Origin: Paludibacter sp. UBA5753
GTDB lineage: Bacteria; Bacteroidota; Bacteroidia; Bacteroidales; Paludibacteraceae
DNA: 32,114 nt
NCBI GenBank assembly: GCA_002427615.1
Contig: DIFH01000020.1
Location: forward strand, 11,814-43,927
Direction of reading: 5' to 3'
Positions 17,216 to 25,260 of this stretch are shown in pieces. Each line of letters begins with the position of its first letter. Within the stretch, counting starts at the first letter, position 1. The notes beneath the pieces are model-generated. The model was not told the DNA's origin, did no database searches, and worked only from the letters and a program-made list of their open reading frames with translations. The translations under genes were made by a program, and so were the position numbers.

Positions 17216-18140
17216 TGTGTTTAATTATAAATTCGTAAAACATTTTTATCAAGTTTTTATCGTTTTCGGGTATTTTTATCCTGCAAATATCTTTTATCCC
17301 AATTTCGTTCAAAGCGTAAGGAATTATTTCGGTATCCAAATCGTATTTTGTTTCCAGATTTTCATTGATAAAACTAAGCGGAACAATGATTATCTGATCA
17401 ATTCCTTGTTTGTGAAGCTCCTTTAAATGATCGAGCGTGTAGGGCTTCGTCCATTCGACATTACCGATTTTTGATTGATAACCGACAGAATAAGGTAAAT
17501 TAAGTCGTTCTGAAATCAATTTAGCCGAGGCATTTATTTTCTCGACATATAAATCGCCCCGCTTGATAAACGATTGCGGAATAGCGTGGGCGCTGAACAA
17601 CAAATAGGGTTTTTGATACGATTTTTCTTTGATTTTTTGAATGAGTTGTGTTGTCCAAAAAGCAATAAAATGTTCGTTGTCGAAATATTCTTCCATAAAC
17701 AGGAAATCAATATCGGGAAATTTCGATTTCAATTTATCTATATCTGTTTGCACACTTCCCGTTGTTGAAAAACTCGCCTGCGGATACATCGAAATAACAG
17801 TTATCTCTTTTATGCCTGAATGATACAGCCCTGAAACAAATTCCTGAATAAATGGCTGTGAATAGGAATATACACTGTGAACCGTATAATCGTCTGGCAA
17901 CAGGACTTTTAATTCGGACGCTGCTTTATCCATCGAAGCAAACAATGGCGAGCCGCCGATCATCCGGTATTTTTTCCAGGATGATTTATAACGCATATTG
18001 CTGATGATAGTAGAAACAATCGACCGCACAAAAGCCGGTGCGTAAATAATGGCTTTATCGCTAAACATACGTTTCAGAAAAATTTTCATGCCTTTTTCCG
18101 AAACCGGAGCGCCCATATTGGCCAGTAAAACTGCTTTCAT
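17202..18140 (-). CDS. hemH: Ferrochelatase
   Basis: This enzyme inserts Fe2+ into protoporphyrin IX, the last heme step. It has 312 residues, typical of bacterial ferrochelatases. It opens with MKAVLLANMGAPVSEKG, matching the family's LLxNxGxP. The catalytic His is H185 in LFSAHAIPQSF, followed by SVGYQSKIGNVEWTKP. The metal-site Glu is E263 in FINENLETKYDLD. It starts 14 bp after hemN and overlaps hemG. The order hemN-hemH-hemG differs from reaction order but keeps the three enzymes in one transcript. Confidence 0.93.
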   Translation of the reverse strand: MKAVLLANMGAPVSEKGMKIFLKRMFSDKAIIYAPAFVRSIVSTIISNMRYKSSWKKYRMIGGSPLFASMDKAASELKVLLPDDYTVHSVYSYSQPFIQEFVSGLYHSGIKEITVISMYPQASFSTTGSVQTDIDKLKSKFPDIDFLFMEEYFDNEHFIAFWTTQLIQKIKEKSYQKPYLLFSAHAIPQSFIKRGDLYVEKINASAKLISERLNLPYSVGYQSKIGNVEWTKPYTLDHLKELHKQGIDQIIIVPLSFINENLETKYDLDTEIIPYALNEIGIKDICRIKIPENDKNLIKMFYEFIIKHNENN

Positions 18141-18154
18141 TGTTACATCATGAA

Positions 18155-19531
18155 TTAAATAGTTGTTGAATATTTGTTGGCAGCAGGGACAAAATTCGGA
18201 TCGAAAGCCACCGCTACATTCCTGACAACCAACATGCCTGCATCTGTTACCCGAAGGGCAGCTCCTGTGAATTCAACCAACTTATCCTCAATCAGTGTAG
18301 CAATTTTTGATATATCGAACTTTGTAATGGCTAAAAACTCTGCAAGAGAACAAGCATGATTTTCTGCTATTTCAACAAAATCAATGGTTCCATTACACAT
18401 AATTTCATTAATCGTATCGCGGATTAGTATATCTTCTTTTGAGAGTATATAACCGCGTTCCACAGCCATCGAAGTAGTCTCGATTGCATTCATATATTGA
18501 TCCAGCTGCTTGATGTTTTGTGCAAAGCAACCGTTTAACTGACTGATTCCCGAAGCTCCGAAAGCGTAGACCTGTCCGGTTGTTTTCCTGGTGTTATATC
18601 CCTGAAAATTGCGGTGCAGTTTCTTACTGCGTTTGGCTATTGCCAGCTCATCATCTTGTTTGGCAAAATGGTCCATACCGATTACTTCATAACCGTTCTT
18701 TGTCAAATAATTGATACTGTGCACCAACATTTGCAACTTTTCTTCGGGCGATGGGAATGTGTATTTATCCATAAATTTTTGCGCCGAATTAAACCACGGA
18801 ATATGTGCATACGAAAAGGTAGCAATTCTGTCGGGCTGAAGTTCAATCGTTTGTTGAATATTCTCCTCGAACGATGCAGGCGTTTGCAAAGGCAATCCAT
18901 ACACCAAATCAAGATTCAAACCTTTAAATCCCTTATTTTTCATGTAAGCAAGCATTTCACCCACATCGTGTTTAGGGGCTTTGCGGTTAATGGCATCGAG
19001 CACATCGATATGAAAATCCTGAATACCCAGACTGATGCGGTTAAAACCGATTGCGGCAAGTGTATCCACATCTTCAAAATCGAGATATGCCGGACTGCAT
19101 TCCATAGCAATTTCGGCAAAGTCGGCAAATGCAAACTCCGATTTCAAAACATCCATCACTTCCTTCACATAGCCCGAATCGATGGAGTTTGGAGTGCCCC
19201 CACCCCAACTCACCTGCGTTACAACTCGCTTTTTATCAATAAACTGAGCAATATATTTGATTTCTTTTTTCAGACAATCAATATACTTTCGTATTTTCTC
19301 TTCGCTTTGGAATAATGCGGTGTTACACCCGCAAAAATGGCAACGTTGCGTGCAAAAGGGAATGTGAATATAAATTGAAATATTCTCCGGCTGTGCGTTG
19401 TTCGATATTTTTATTTGTTCAACGAAATCCTGTCCCGTGAAATTGGTATGAAACGATGTCGCCGGCGGATAACTGGTATATCGCGGAACCGGAATATTGT
19501 ATTTTTGAAATAATTTTTCTGAGATTTCCAT
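18155..19531 (-). CDS. hemN: Oxygen-independent coproporphyrinogen III dehydrogenase
   Basis: This radical-SAM enzyme converts coproporphyrinogen III to protoporphyrinogen IX without O2. At 458 residues it matches true HemN (E. coli about 457) rather than the shorter HemW. It has the HemN-specific opening PRYTSYPPATSF and the four-Cys pattern C60xxxC64xxC67xC69 (CTQRCHFCGC). HemW has only the three-Cys motif. GGGTPNS and the family's C-terminal domain (MCNGTIDFVEIAE) are present. It follows the MFS gene by 12 bp and precedes hemH by 14 bp. Confidence 0.94.
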   Translation of the reverse strand: MEISEKLFQKYNIPVPRYTSYPPATSFHTNFTGQDFVEQIKISNNAQPENISIYIHIPFCTQRCHFCGCNTALFQSEEKIRKYIDCLKKEIKYIAQFIDKKRVVTQVSWGGGTPNSIDSGYVKEVMDVLKSEFAFADFAEIAMECSPAYLDFEDVDTLAAIGFNRISLGIQDFHIDVLDAINRKAPKHDVGEMLAYMKNKGFKGLNLDLVYGLPLQTPASFEENIQQTIELQPDRIATFSYAHIPWFNSAQKFMDKYTFPSPEEKLQMLVHSINYLTKNGYEVIGMDHFAKQDDELAIAKRSKKLHRNFQGYNTRKTTGQVYAFGASGISQLNGCFAQNIKQLDQYMNAIETTSMAVERGYILSKEDILIRDTINEIMCNGTIDFVEIAENHACSLAEFLAITKFDISKIATLIEDKLVEFTGAALRVTDAGMLVVRNVAVAFDPNFVPAANKYSTTI

Positions 19532-19543
19532 TTTAAATGTTTT

Positions 19544-20752
19544 TTAGTTGACTTCAATCGTTTTTTTGCGCGGTAAAGCGTATAAAAGAAGTATAAATGT
19601 AAGCGCCGAAATGATTGCCTCGGCGCTAAACAAGCCGCTGTAACCAAATTCGTGGGCAACTTTTCCACTCAAAGTCGCCACCAACAAACTTCCGATATGC
19701 GTGATAACAATTTGAATGGTGAAATCCGTGCCTTCGCGTCCTTTGCGAACCGAATCCATGGAAATGGTGTAAATTCCGACCGTTGACAATCCGTAAGCGC
19801 ACCAAACCAGCCCAACTCCAATGTATAAAGCTGTTACCGAAGGTTCGATGCCGGAAATAATGCGGAAATATATTCCGGCAATCAAACTCATTGTCAGAAA
19901 TATAAAAAGCGCCGTGCGGCGTCCGATTTTCTTCATGAGAAATCCTCCGAACAAAGTGGAAAACGCTGCTGTTAACGTCCCGAATATCCCCGACATAAAC
20001 GCTATTTGTTTTATATCGTAGCCCAAATCGACCAAATAGGGTTTGAGCATTGCCATGATACCGATAATGCCTGAATAATAAAAAATTAATATCAGAATTT
20101 GTTTCAACTTTCCTTTCTGGTTGAAAAACGAAAGAATGTCTTTGAGTGAAACACGATCTTTTTTTATGTTTTCGAGTGGAATTTCTTTCCGCGAGAAAAA
20201 CAGAGGCAATACGGCAAGGAACACAAATAGAGCCAATAAGATGAGTACATTCGACCACCCAAAATAATGATAAGCCACCAGCAACACGCCTGTTCCGAAA
20301 AATGAACCGATAAAGCTCCCTCCCGATTGCATGCTGTTACCCAAACTTCGTTCCGAAGGTTTTAACGACAAAATAGCATAAATATCTACCGCAATATCTT
20401 GTGTACCGGAAGCAATAAAGGCAATGATAACCAGAAAAATGATCAGCTTAAAGTCGGTTTGCAAATCGAAAAAGGCAATGCAAAGTATAACCAGCGCATA
20501 AAATGCCTCCGATATAAAAATCAAACGTTTCAGGTCTTTGGTTGTTCGCGCCTTGTTATCGACCATCGGCGCCCACAGAAACTTCAAGGTCCAGGGCAGT
20601 TTTATTAATTGCAACAAACCTATGGACGAGAGCGAATAGTTTTCCTGGCGCATAATGACCGGAACCACCGTAGAGAAAAAACTCATCGGTATCGACTGCG
20701 CAATATACAGGCTGAAAAGCAAAGGAAATTTATGCCAGTTTTTCTCGTTCAT
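19544..20752 (-). CDS. MFS importer, AmpG / RhtX-FptX-like
   Basis: This is a 402-residue inner-membrane transporter with about 12 hydrophobic segments. The sequence recalls the AmpG/PAT group, which includes the siderophore importers RhtX and FptX: IAQSIPMSFFSTVVPVIMR, LPWTLKFLWAPMVD, and SGTQDIAVDIYAI in the fourth to fifth segments. It lies 4 bp after the TonB receptor and 12 bp before hemN. This placement suggests that it brings the receptor's ligand into the cytoplasm in one step, with no ABC system. The ligand could be a porphyrin, a heme precursor or an iron chelate. The first is favoured because the next genes complete heme synthesis, but the sequence cannot decide. Confidence 0.82.
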   Translation of the reverse strand: MNEKNWHKFPLLFSLYIAQSIPMSFFSTVVPVIMRQENYSLSSIGLLQLIKLPWTLKFLWAPMVDNKARTTKDLKRLIFISEAFYALVILCIAFFDLQTDFKLIIFLVIIAFIASGTQDIAVDIYAILSLKPSERSLGNSMQSGGSFIGSFFGTGVLLVAYHYFGWSNVLILLALFVFLAVLPLFFSRKEIPLENIKKDRVSLKDILSFFNQKGKLKQILILIFYYSGIIGIMAMLKPYLVDLGYDIKQIAFMSGIFGTLTAAFSTLFGGFLMKKIGRRTALFIFLTMSLIAGIYFRIISGIEPSVTALYIGVGLVWCAYGLSTVGIYTISMDSVRKGREGTDFTIQIVITHIGSLLVATLSGKVAHEFGYSGLFSAEAIISALTFILLLYALPRKKTIEVN

Positions 20753-20756
20753 ACTC

Positions 20757-22838
20757 TTAAAAATTTACCGATAATTTCACGCCAACCTGCAATGGTTTGC
20801 CGATCTGTATATATTTTTTGCCGGATGTTTCAAAGTAAAACGACTCGTAAGTGGCTGAAGTTAAATTTGTTCCCCATATATCGAACTGCATGTTCTTACG
20901 AACGAAACTTACGCGGGCATCGAGTAAACTGTAAAAATCCTGTTTGTGCGAATTTTTGTCATCCCAATAAATTCCACCCGTGCCTCTGTATAAAACATGC
21001 AGGATAATCCGGTCGAGCCAATGGGAATTTCTGATTTCAATCGATTTTTTAACTTGCCCGGCTACCGTGTGTTTCGGGACATAAGGAATATAATTGCCGC
21101 TGTAATCGGTTGTTGCATTAAGTACATTCGACAGAAAGGTGGCTTGAGTATATCCGTACGAAGCTATAAAATCAAAGCCGTAAATTGTAGCCGTATTTAG
21201 ACTCAGTTCCAATCCCTTACTTACCGACCGGCCGGCATTTTTCAGCATCGAACCGGTGCCACTGGGTACGGTCTGATAAATTTGCTGGTTTTTCCAGTCA
21301 ATATAAAATAACGAGCATTCAGCGTACAAAAAATTATTGAACAACGAAGATTTTGCTCCAATTTCATAATTCCAACTGTATTCAGGCTCGAAAGTCAAAT
21401 CTTCGGGACGCTCGAAAGTAGAATTAAATCCGCCGGTTTTATATCCCCGTGCTACGAGTGCGTATAAGTTTGTATTGCTAAACGTATAATTAACTGCAAG
21501 TTTTGGCTGAATCTGTAAGGAATTCAACGACTTATAAGTAGTATCCGCCAGATGAGCAAGAACTCCATTAACAATTCTGTCGAACCGGTACCCGAGTTGA
21601 TCGGTTTCAGCATCTACACGAATTCCTGCAGTCAGATTCATGTTTTTCACAGGGAAATTTTTAATAGTAGATTGATGAAACAGGGCTGCTCCACTAATTG
21701 AGTGGTCATAGTATTTCATGGTTTCGGTCTTCTTTTTATAGGTATTTACATCAGTGAAATTATCAAACTGCTGCATAAAACCGTAAGCTCCAAACATCCA
21801 ACTGTATTTTTTCTGATTTTTTGATTGGATGATAATTTCCTCCGAAACCATATTTTGCTTCTGATTCTGAATCACAAAATACAACGAATCAACCGTAAAA
21901 TCCTGATCAATGGATTGTTTATCCGACAAATATTGATAAGAAGTTGTGGAGGTCAGGTCGAAATCCTGAGCATGGTATTTCATCACCAAAGCATCCGAAA
22001 GCAAATTGCGCTTATAGCTGCTTTGTTGATTATAGGCTATTTTCGATTTGCTAAGCGTGTCATTATAAACGGCATAAGGATATCCTCCCTGATTGCTGTT
22101 TTCGAAACTCAGAATGTTTTCAACCGAAAAACGTTCGTTGATTGTCCATATCAAACGGTTGCGTAAACCATACGAATCCAGCTTATCTACTTGTTTATTC
22201 AAAAAATCATTTGTAAAAAACCCGTCGTTATGCCGGTAGTTCAGAGCCAACGACCAGGCAAGCTGATCATTCGGCTGGGCATAATGTCCCACGTTCATCA
22301 AATAACTTCCGTAAGTTCCAGCCTGTAAGTTCAAATCCGTTCCCTGGTAATTCAAGGGCGATTTGGTAAGGATATTTACAATGCCGCCCATCGTATTGCG
22401 TCCATATTGCGTTCCCTGCGGCCCACGCAGCACTTCGATGCGGTTGACATCAAAAAAATCGAAATTAAATGCCGCTTTTTCAAAATAAGGCACGCGATCG
22501 ACATACAATCCCACCGAAGGCGCATTGATGCGCGAACCCACTCCACGGATGTAAATGGGCGAAGTAAGTTTTGAACCGTAATCGGGCATAAACAAATTGG
22601 CAACCGTCGACGTAACGTCAGCCAACGAATTGATTCCAAGAGACTCTATTTGTTTTGAAGAAATAATGGAGACTGAATTGGGTATGGTTTTGAGTTTTGA
22701 ATTGTCGCGCGAAGCCTGTACGACTATCTCGTTTAACCCGATTGAATCAATCTTTTCTATCGGAATATTCGTTGCATTTATTGGATTAAAAACAAAAAGG
22801 AAACAGCATATTATCGAGATATTTATTGTATTTTTCAT
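20757..22838 (-). CDS. TonB-dependent outer-membrane receptor
   Basis: This 693-residue active importer is of siderophore/heme-receptor size, without the N-terminal carboxypeptidase-like domain of SusC proteins. Residues 1-22 are a signal peptide. The TonB box region and plug follow (LNEIVVQASRDNSKLKTIPN...IYIRGVGSRINAPSVGLYVD, RIEVLRGPQGTQYGRNTMGG, VNILTKSP). The barrel closes with VGVKLSVNF. There is no SusD gene. It leads the tight run receptor, MFS, hemN, hemH, hemG. Porphyrin, heme or ferric siderophore are the plausible ligands. I see no HasR/HmuR-type FRAP-NPNL heme motif, so classical heme binding is not supported. Confidence 0.9.
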   Translation of the reverse strand: MKNTINISIICCFLFVFNPINATNIPIEKIDSIGLNEIVVQASRDNSKLKTIPNSVSIISSKQIESLGINSLADVTSTVANLFMPDYGSKLTSPIYIRGVGSRINAPSVGLYVDRVPYFEKAAFNFDFFDVNRIEVLRGPQGTQYGRNTMGGIVNILTKSPLNYQGTDLNLQAGTYGSYLMNVGHYAQPNDQLAWSLALNYRHNDGFFTNDFLNKQVDKLDSYGLRNRLIWTINERFSVENILSFENSNQGGYPYAVYNDTLSKSKIAYNQQSSYKRNLLSDALVMKYHAQDFDLTSTTSYQYLSDKQSIDQDFTVDSLYFVIQNQKQNMVSEEIIIQSKNQKKYSWMFGAYGFMQQFDNFTDVNTYKKKTETMKYYDHSISGAALFHQSTIKNFPVKNMNLTAGIRVDAETDQLGYRFDRIVNGVLAHLADTTYKSLNSLQIQPKLAVNYTFSNTNLYALVARGYKTGGFNSTFERPEDLTFEPEYSWNYEIGAKSSLFNNFLYAECSLFYIDWKNQQIYQTVPSGTGSMLKNAGRSVSKGLELSLNTATIYGFDFIASYGYTQATFLSNVLNATTDYSGNYIPYVPKHTVAGQVKKSIEIRNSHWLDRIILHVLYRGTGGIYWDDKNSHKQDFYSLLDARVSFVRKNMQFDIWGTNLTSATYESFYFETSGKKYIQIGKPLQVGVKLSVNF

Positions 22839-22945
22839 TTTTTTATTTGATTGTATCTTGTAAAATGAAAATCGTTTCCGATCATTAACTACATGATAAT
22901 GAATAAAAAAACAGCTTCACTCTCACGCCTGAACGTGAAATGAAC

Positions 22946-22973
22946 TATTGATTTTAGAATGGGAGAATCAATA
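22946..22973 (-). promoter_or_regulatory. Hairpin in the leader before the TonB receptor gene
   Basis: TATTGATT (22946-22953) and AATCAATA (22966-22973) form an 8-bp stem with a 12-nt loop. They lie in the 167-bp gap between the small membrane-protein gene and the receptor. It could be leader structure or chance; no T-run follows. Confidence 0.25.
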
Positions 22974-23005
22974 TCGTTTTGGAAAAAAAGATATAGCGCT
23001 GAAAA

Positions 23006-23350
23006 TCAACAAATATCAGGAGGAGGACGGGAGAATAGTTTGGATAAAAGTCCTTGGTTTGTTTCTAATAACAAATCGGGAAAAATAAGTACCGACGTGT
23101 CGGCAGGAGGAGCAGACAATGATTGTGGTTCACAAATATCATCCGCTTGATTAGTATAGTTCTGGAAATGAGCAATTGCTTGATTCGAGTCAACAACAGT
23201 TGGCTGCGTATAGGCGATAATTTGCGCCGATTCAACTTCCTGTTTTTCCAACCGGTGATGCACGGGCGCTAATAAGCATGCGAAATACCCCAACAGCATA
23301 AGTATCTGAGGTATAAACGAAGCAAATATTGCATTATCGAACATCAACAT
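23006..23350 (-). CDS. Small unknown membrane-anchored protein before the TonB operon
   Basis: This 114-residue protein has one hydrophobic segment near the N-terminus (about residues 8-28, ASFIPQILMLLGYFACLLAP) and then a polar, Pro-rich tail with two Cys (ADDICEPQ and the final PPPDIC). The start may be Met1 (23350) or Met3 (23344). It lies 32 bp downstream of tRNA-Thr and 167 bp upstream of the receptor, all on the same strand. Short single-pass proteins with a Cys/His-poor tail often precede metal or iron TonB receptors in Bacteroidota, but I do not recognise this family. It could be a small partner of the receptor, or non-coding. Confidence 0.5.
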   Translation of the reverse strand: MLMFDNAIFASFIPQILMLLGYFACLLAPVHHRLEKQEVESAQIIAYTQPTVVDSNQAIAHFQNYTNQADDICEPQSLSAPPADTSVLIFPDLLLETNQGLLSKLFSRPPPDIC

Positions 23351-23382
23351 AATACAGGAATTTATGACAACATTTCATTTTG

Positions 23383-23455
23383 AGCCTCTCATGGGACTCG
23401 AACCCGCGACCTATTCATTACGAATGAATTGCTCTACCAACTGAGCTAAAGAGGC
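23383..23455 (-). tRNA. tRNA-Thr (anticodon CGT)
   Basis: On the minus strand the gene folds as a cloverleaf. The acceptor is GCCTCTT with GAGAGGC, the D arm GCTC-AGTTGGTA-GAGC, the anticodon arm ATTCA-TTCGTAA-TGAAT (CGT reads ACG, Thr) and the T loop TTCGAGT. CCA is not encoded. The T stem, GCGGG against CCCAT, carries a G-T pair and a C-A mismatch at its base, which is weaker than usual. The next gene on the strand starts 32 bp downstream without a terminator, so the heme run may be read through from the tRNA promoter. Confidence 0.9.
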
Positions 23456-23482
23456 AATTAATGTACAACTTCAAAGCGGGTG

Positions 23483-23490
23483 CAAATATA
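23483..23490 (-). promoter_or_regulatory. -7 box of the tRNA-Thr (and possibly the heme run)
   Basis: TATATTTG on the minus strand matches TAnnTTTG and lies 28 nt before the tRNA. The -33 region is only a partial match (CTTT). Confidence 0.5.
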
Positions 23491-23528
23491 CGTTTTTTTT
23501 TGTTTCTAAAAGCCGGATATATAAAAAA

Positions 23529-23562
23529 ATGTCAGGCAAATCATATTGGGTTTGCCTGACAT
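23529..23562 (-). terminator. Terminator of the 23600-23992 gene
   Basis: A 12-bp perfect stem (23529-23540 with 23551-23562, ATGTCAGGCAAA) is followed on the minus strand by a seven-T run. It separates the small gene from the tRNA. Confidence 0.8.
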
Positions 23563-23599
23563 TGTTTTTGAGCTTTCTAAAAAGAACTGATCTGCTTTC

Positions 23600-23992
23600 T
23601 CAACTTTCAAAAAAATTAACCTTATCATGAAGATGTTCGTTTCGGTTACTGAATAATGATTCAAGATAAGTATTCGTTATCGCTCTTGCAATTAAACGCA
23701 GTATATCACTTTTAAATAATTCCAACTCTTCTGCATCAACGCCCTTATTTTCGAGTTGATAAAGTTTAATTTTATCTCTTTTCGCTTCAAGCAGATTCTC
23801 GAGGTCGTAACAAGCAATTTTTCGTTCGTTTAACAGAATAACCCACATATCTATATCCTCTTTCAAAATCGAAATCACTTGTTGTGCATCCTTGCGGATA
23901 GCATCCTTGTAAACAACTAAGGTTGACTGATTCAACCGTTTAATCTGGAGTTCAAGTTCCAGATAAATCTGATTTAATTCAAGTTTTGACAT
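23600..23992 (-). CDS. Unknown small helical cytoplasmic protein
   Basis: This 130-residue protein has no signal peptide or membrane segment. It is rich in Leu, Glu, Lys and Asn, with long amphipathic stretches (LELNQIYLELELQIKRLNQS, LLEAKRDKIKLYQLENK) that suggest a coiled-coil or helical bundle. No family was recognised. It is a single gene between a terminator (23529-23562) and an AT-rich upstream gap shared divergently with the YigZ gene. The ATG at 23992 is the first in frame. Confidence 0.65.
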   Translation of the reverse strand: MSKLELNQIYLELELQIKRLNQSTLVVYKDAIRKDAQQVISILKEDIDMWVILLNERKIACYDLENLLEAKRDKIKLYQLENKGVDAEELELFKSDILRLIARAITNTYLESLFSNRNEHLHDKVNFFES

Positions 23993-24199
23993 AATATTCT
24001 GATTTTAAGATTATTGTTTAACTATCAAAACAATTCAAACTTTATTAATAAAACAATTTGGGCACGTTATAGTTTGCTGTTTTTGTCAAATGAAAGTATA
24101 AAGTAAATTAATTTTATTCATAGATTGACAAGTAATTATTCAACAAGTAAAAAATATAATCATATATAAACATGATTTTAATTTATAATACATTTTGAG

Positions 24200-24207
24200 T
24201 ACTTTTG
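24200..24207 (+). promoter_or_regulatory. -7 box for the YigZ gene
   Basis: TACTTTTG matches TAnnTTTG and lies 35 nt before the ATG. The -33 position shows only TTTA-like sequence. Confidence 0.45.
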
Positions 24208-24242
24208 TCAAACATGTCAGGATAAAAAATCAATAATTATTC

Positions 24243-24839
24243 ATGTCCGATACTTACAAAACCATTGCCGCTTCCACCGAAGGTATTTATAAAGAAAAAG
24301 GCAGCAAATTTCTGTCGTTTGCCATCCCTGTACGCGATGTGGAGGAAGTGAAGGAAATTGTGAAAGATTACCGCAAGCAATTTTACGATGCGCGCCATGT
24401 GTGTTATGCCTACATGCTCGGAGCAGAACGGAAAAATTGGCGAGCCAACGATGACGGCGAACCGTCTGGCACTGCCGGCCGGCCTATTATTGGACAAATT
24501 AATTCCCGTGAATTGACAAATATACTGGTTATCGTGGTGCGATATTTTGGCGGGATTTTACTTGGAACCAGTGGATTAGTCGTAGCGTATAAAGAAGCTG
24601 CCGCCGATGCGCTTAATCAGACGGAAATAATAGAGAAAACCGTTGACGAAGTAATTAATATCAGCTTTGAATATCTGCTTCTTAACGATGTAATGCACGT
24701 AATCAAGGATAGCAACGCCCAAATTCTCCAGCAGACTTTCGACAACCAATGCGTTATGCAACTTTCAATCCGAAAGCAAGATGCTCCGGTTCTTGTGTCA
24801 AAACTGGAGAAAATAACCGGACTAACGATTGAAAAATGA
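24243..24839 (+). CDS. YigZ / IMPACT family protein
   Basis: This 198-residue protein has the two-domain YigZ layout. Residues 1-120 are the UPF0029/Impact N-terminal domain with KGSKFLSFAIPV, the hallmark DDGEPSGTAGRPI near residues 70-82, and VVRYFGGILLGTSGLVVAYKEAA. Residues about 130-198 are the C-terminal ferredoxin-like domain. IMPACT proteins in eukaryotes modulate translation control; the bacterial role is unsettled, possibly nucleic-acid or ribosome linked. It starts at the only plausible ATG. It is followed within 10 bp by a broken DUF1801 gene, with which it may have formed an operon. Confidence 0.9.
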   Translation: MSDTYKTIAASTEGIYKEKGSKFLSFAIPVRDVEEVKEIVKDYRKQFYDARHVCYAYMLGAERKNWRANDDGEPSGTAGRPIIGQINSRELTNILVIVVRYFGGILLGTSGLVVAYKEAAADALNQTEIIEKTVDEVINISFEYLLLNDVMHVIKDSNAQILQQTFDNQCVMQLSIRKQDAPVLVSKLEKITGLTIEK

Positions 24840-24845
24840 AAAAAC

Positions 24846-25233
24846 ATGGATTCAAAAACGCTTTACAATTCGGTTGATGAATATATCGCCGCATAGCCCG
24901 AAAATGTAAAAGGTCTTTTGGAAGAACTCAGGCAAATTATTAAACAAACAGTTCCAACAGCAAGTGAAATAATCAGTTACGGTATGCCTGCGTACAAACT
25001 AAACGGGGTTTTGGCATACTTTGCCGTTAACAAACAACCTGTTGTCTTTTATCCGGCTGCTTCACCCATCGTGGTTTTCAAAGACGAACTAACAGCTTAC
25101 AAAACCTCTAAAGTAGCCATTCAGTTTCCTGTTAAAAACGGGATTCCGGCAACATTAGAAACCAAAAATTGTAAAATATTGGGCGAACGAATATGAAGCG
25201 AGATCGATGGCAACAAAAGAGAAGAAAAAATAA
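24846..25233 (+). pseudogene. Broken DUF1801 (YdhG-like) gene
   Basis: From the ATG at 24846 the frame reads MDSKTLYNSVDEYIAA, then TAG at 24894-24896, then PENVKGLLEELRQIIKQTVP and SEIISYGMPAYKLNGVLAYF, the DUF1801 core. The TAG sits where CAG would give IAAQPEN, so one C-to-T change explains it. Near the end, LETKNCKILGERI stops at 25196. Shifting by one base at the five-A run 25164-25168 instead gives KIVKYWANEYEARSMATKEK to a stop at 25231-25233, the normal basic C-terminus of this family. So it carries two lesions, one of them at a homopolymer. A restart within the gene (24918) would miss the first helix. It begins 6 bp after the YigZ stop. Confidence 0.8.
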
Positions 25234-25260
25234 TAAAGCGCAAAAAGCGCATTATTTTTT
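25231..25260 (+). terminator. Terminator after the DUF1801 pseudogene
   Basis: TAATAAAGCGC and GCGCATTATTT pair around an A-rich loop, with one mismatch, followed by six T. The stem overlaps the restored stop codon. Confidence 0.55.

Noticed and set aside
18614..19315. 233-codon plus-strand open frame
   Set aside because: It lies wholly antisense to hemN, which has all family motifs. The translation is low-complexity shadow.
19626..20258. 210-codon minus-strand open frame
   Set aside because: It overlaps the MFS transporter in another frame and shows no domain.
20757..22838. SusC/SusD-type glycan uptake
   Set aside because: The receptor lacks the N-terminal carboxypeptidase-like domain, is too short, and has no susD neighbour.
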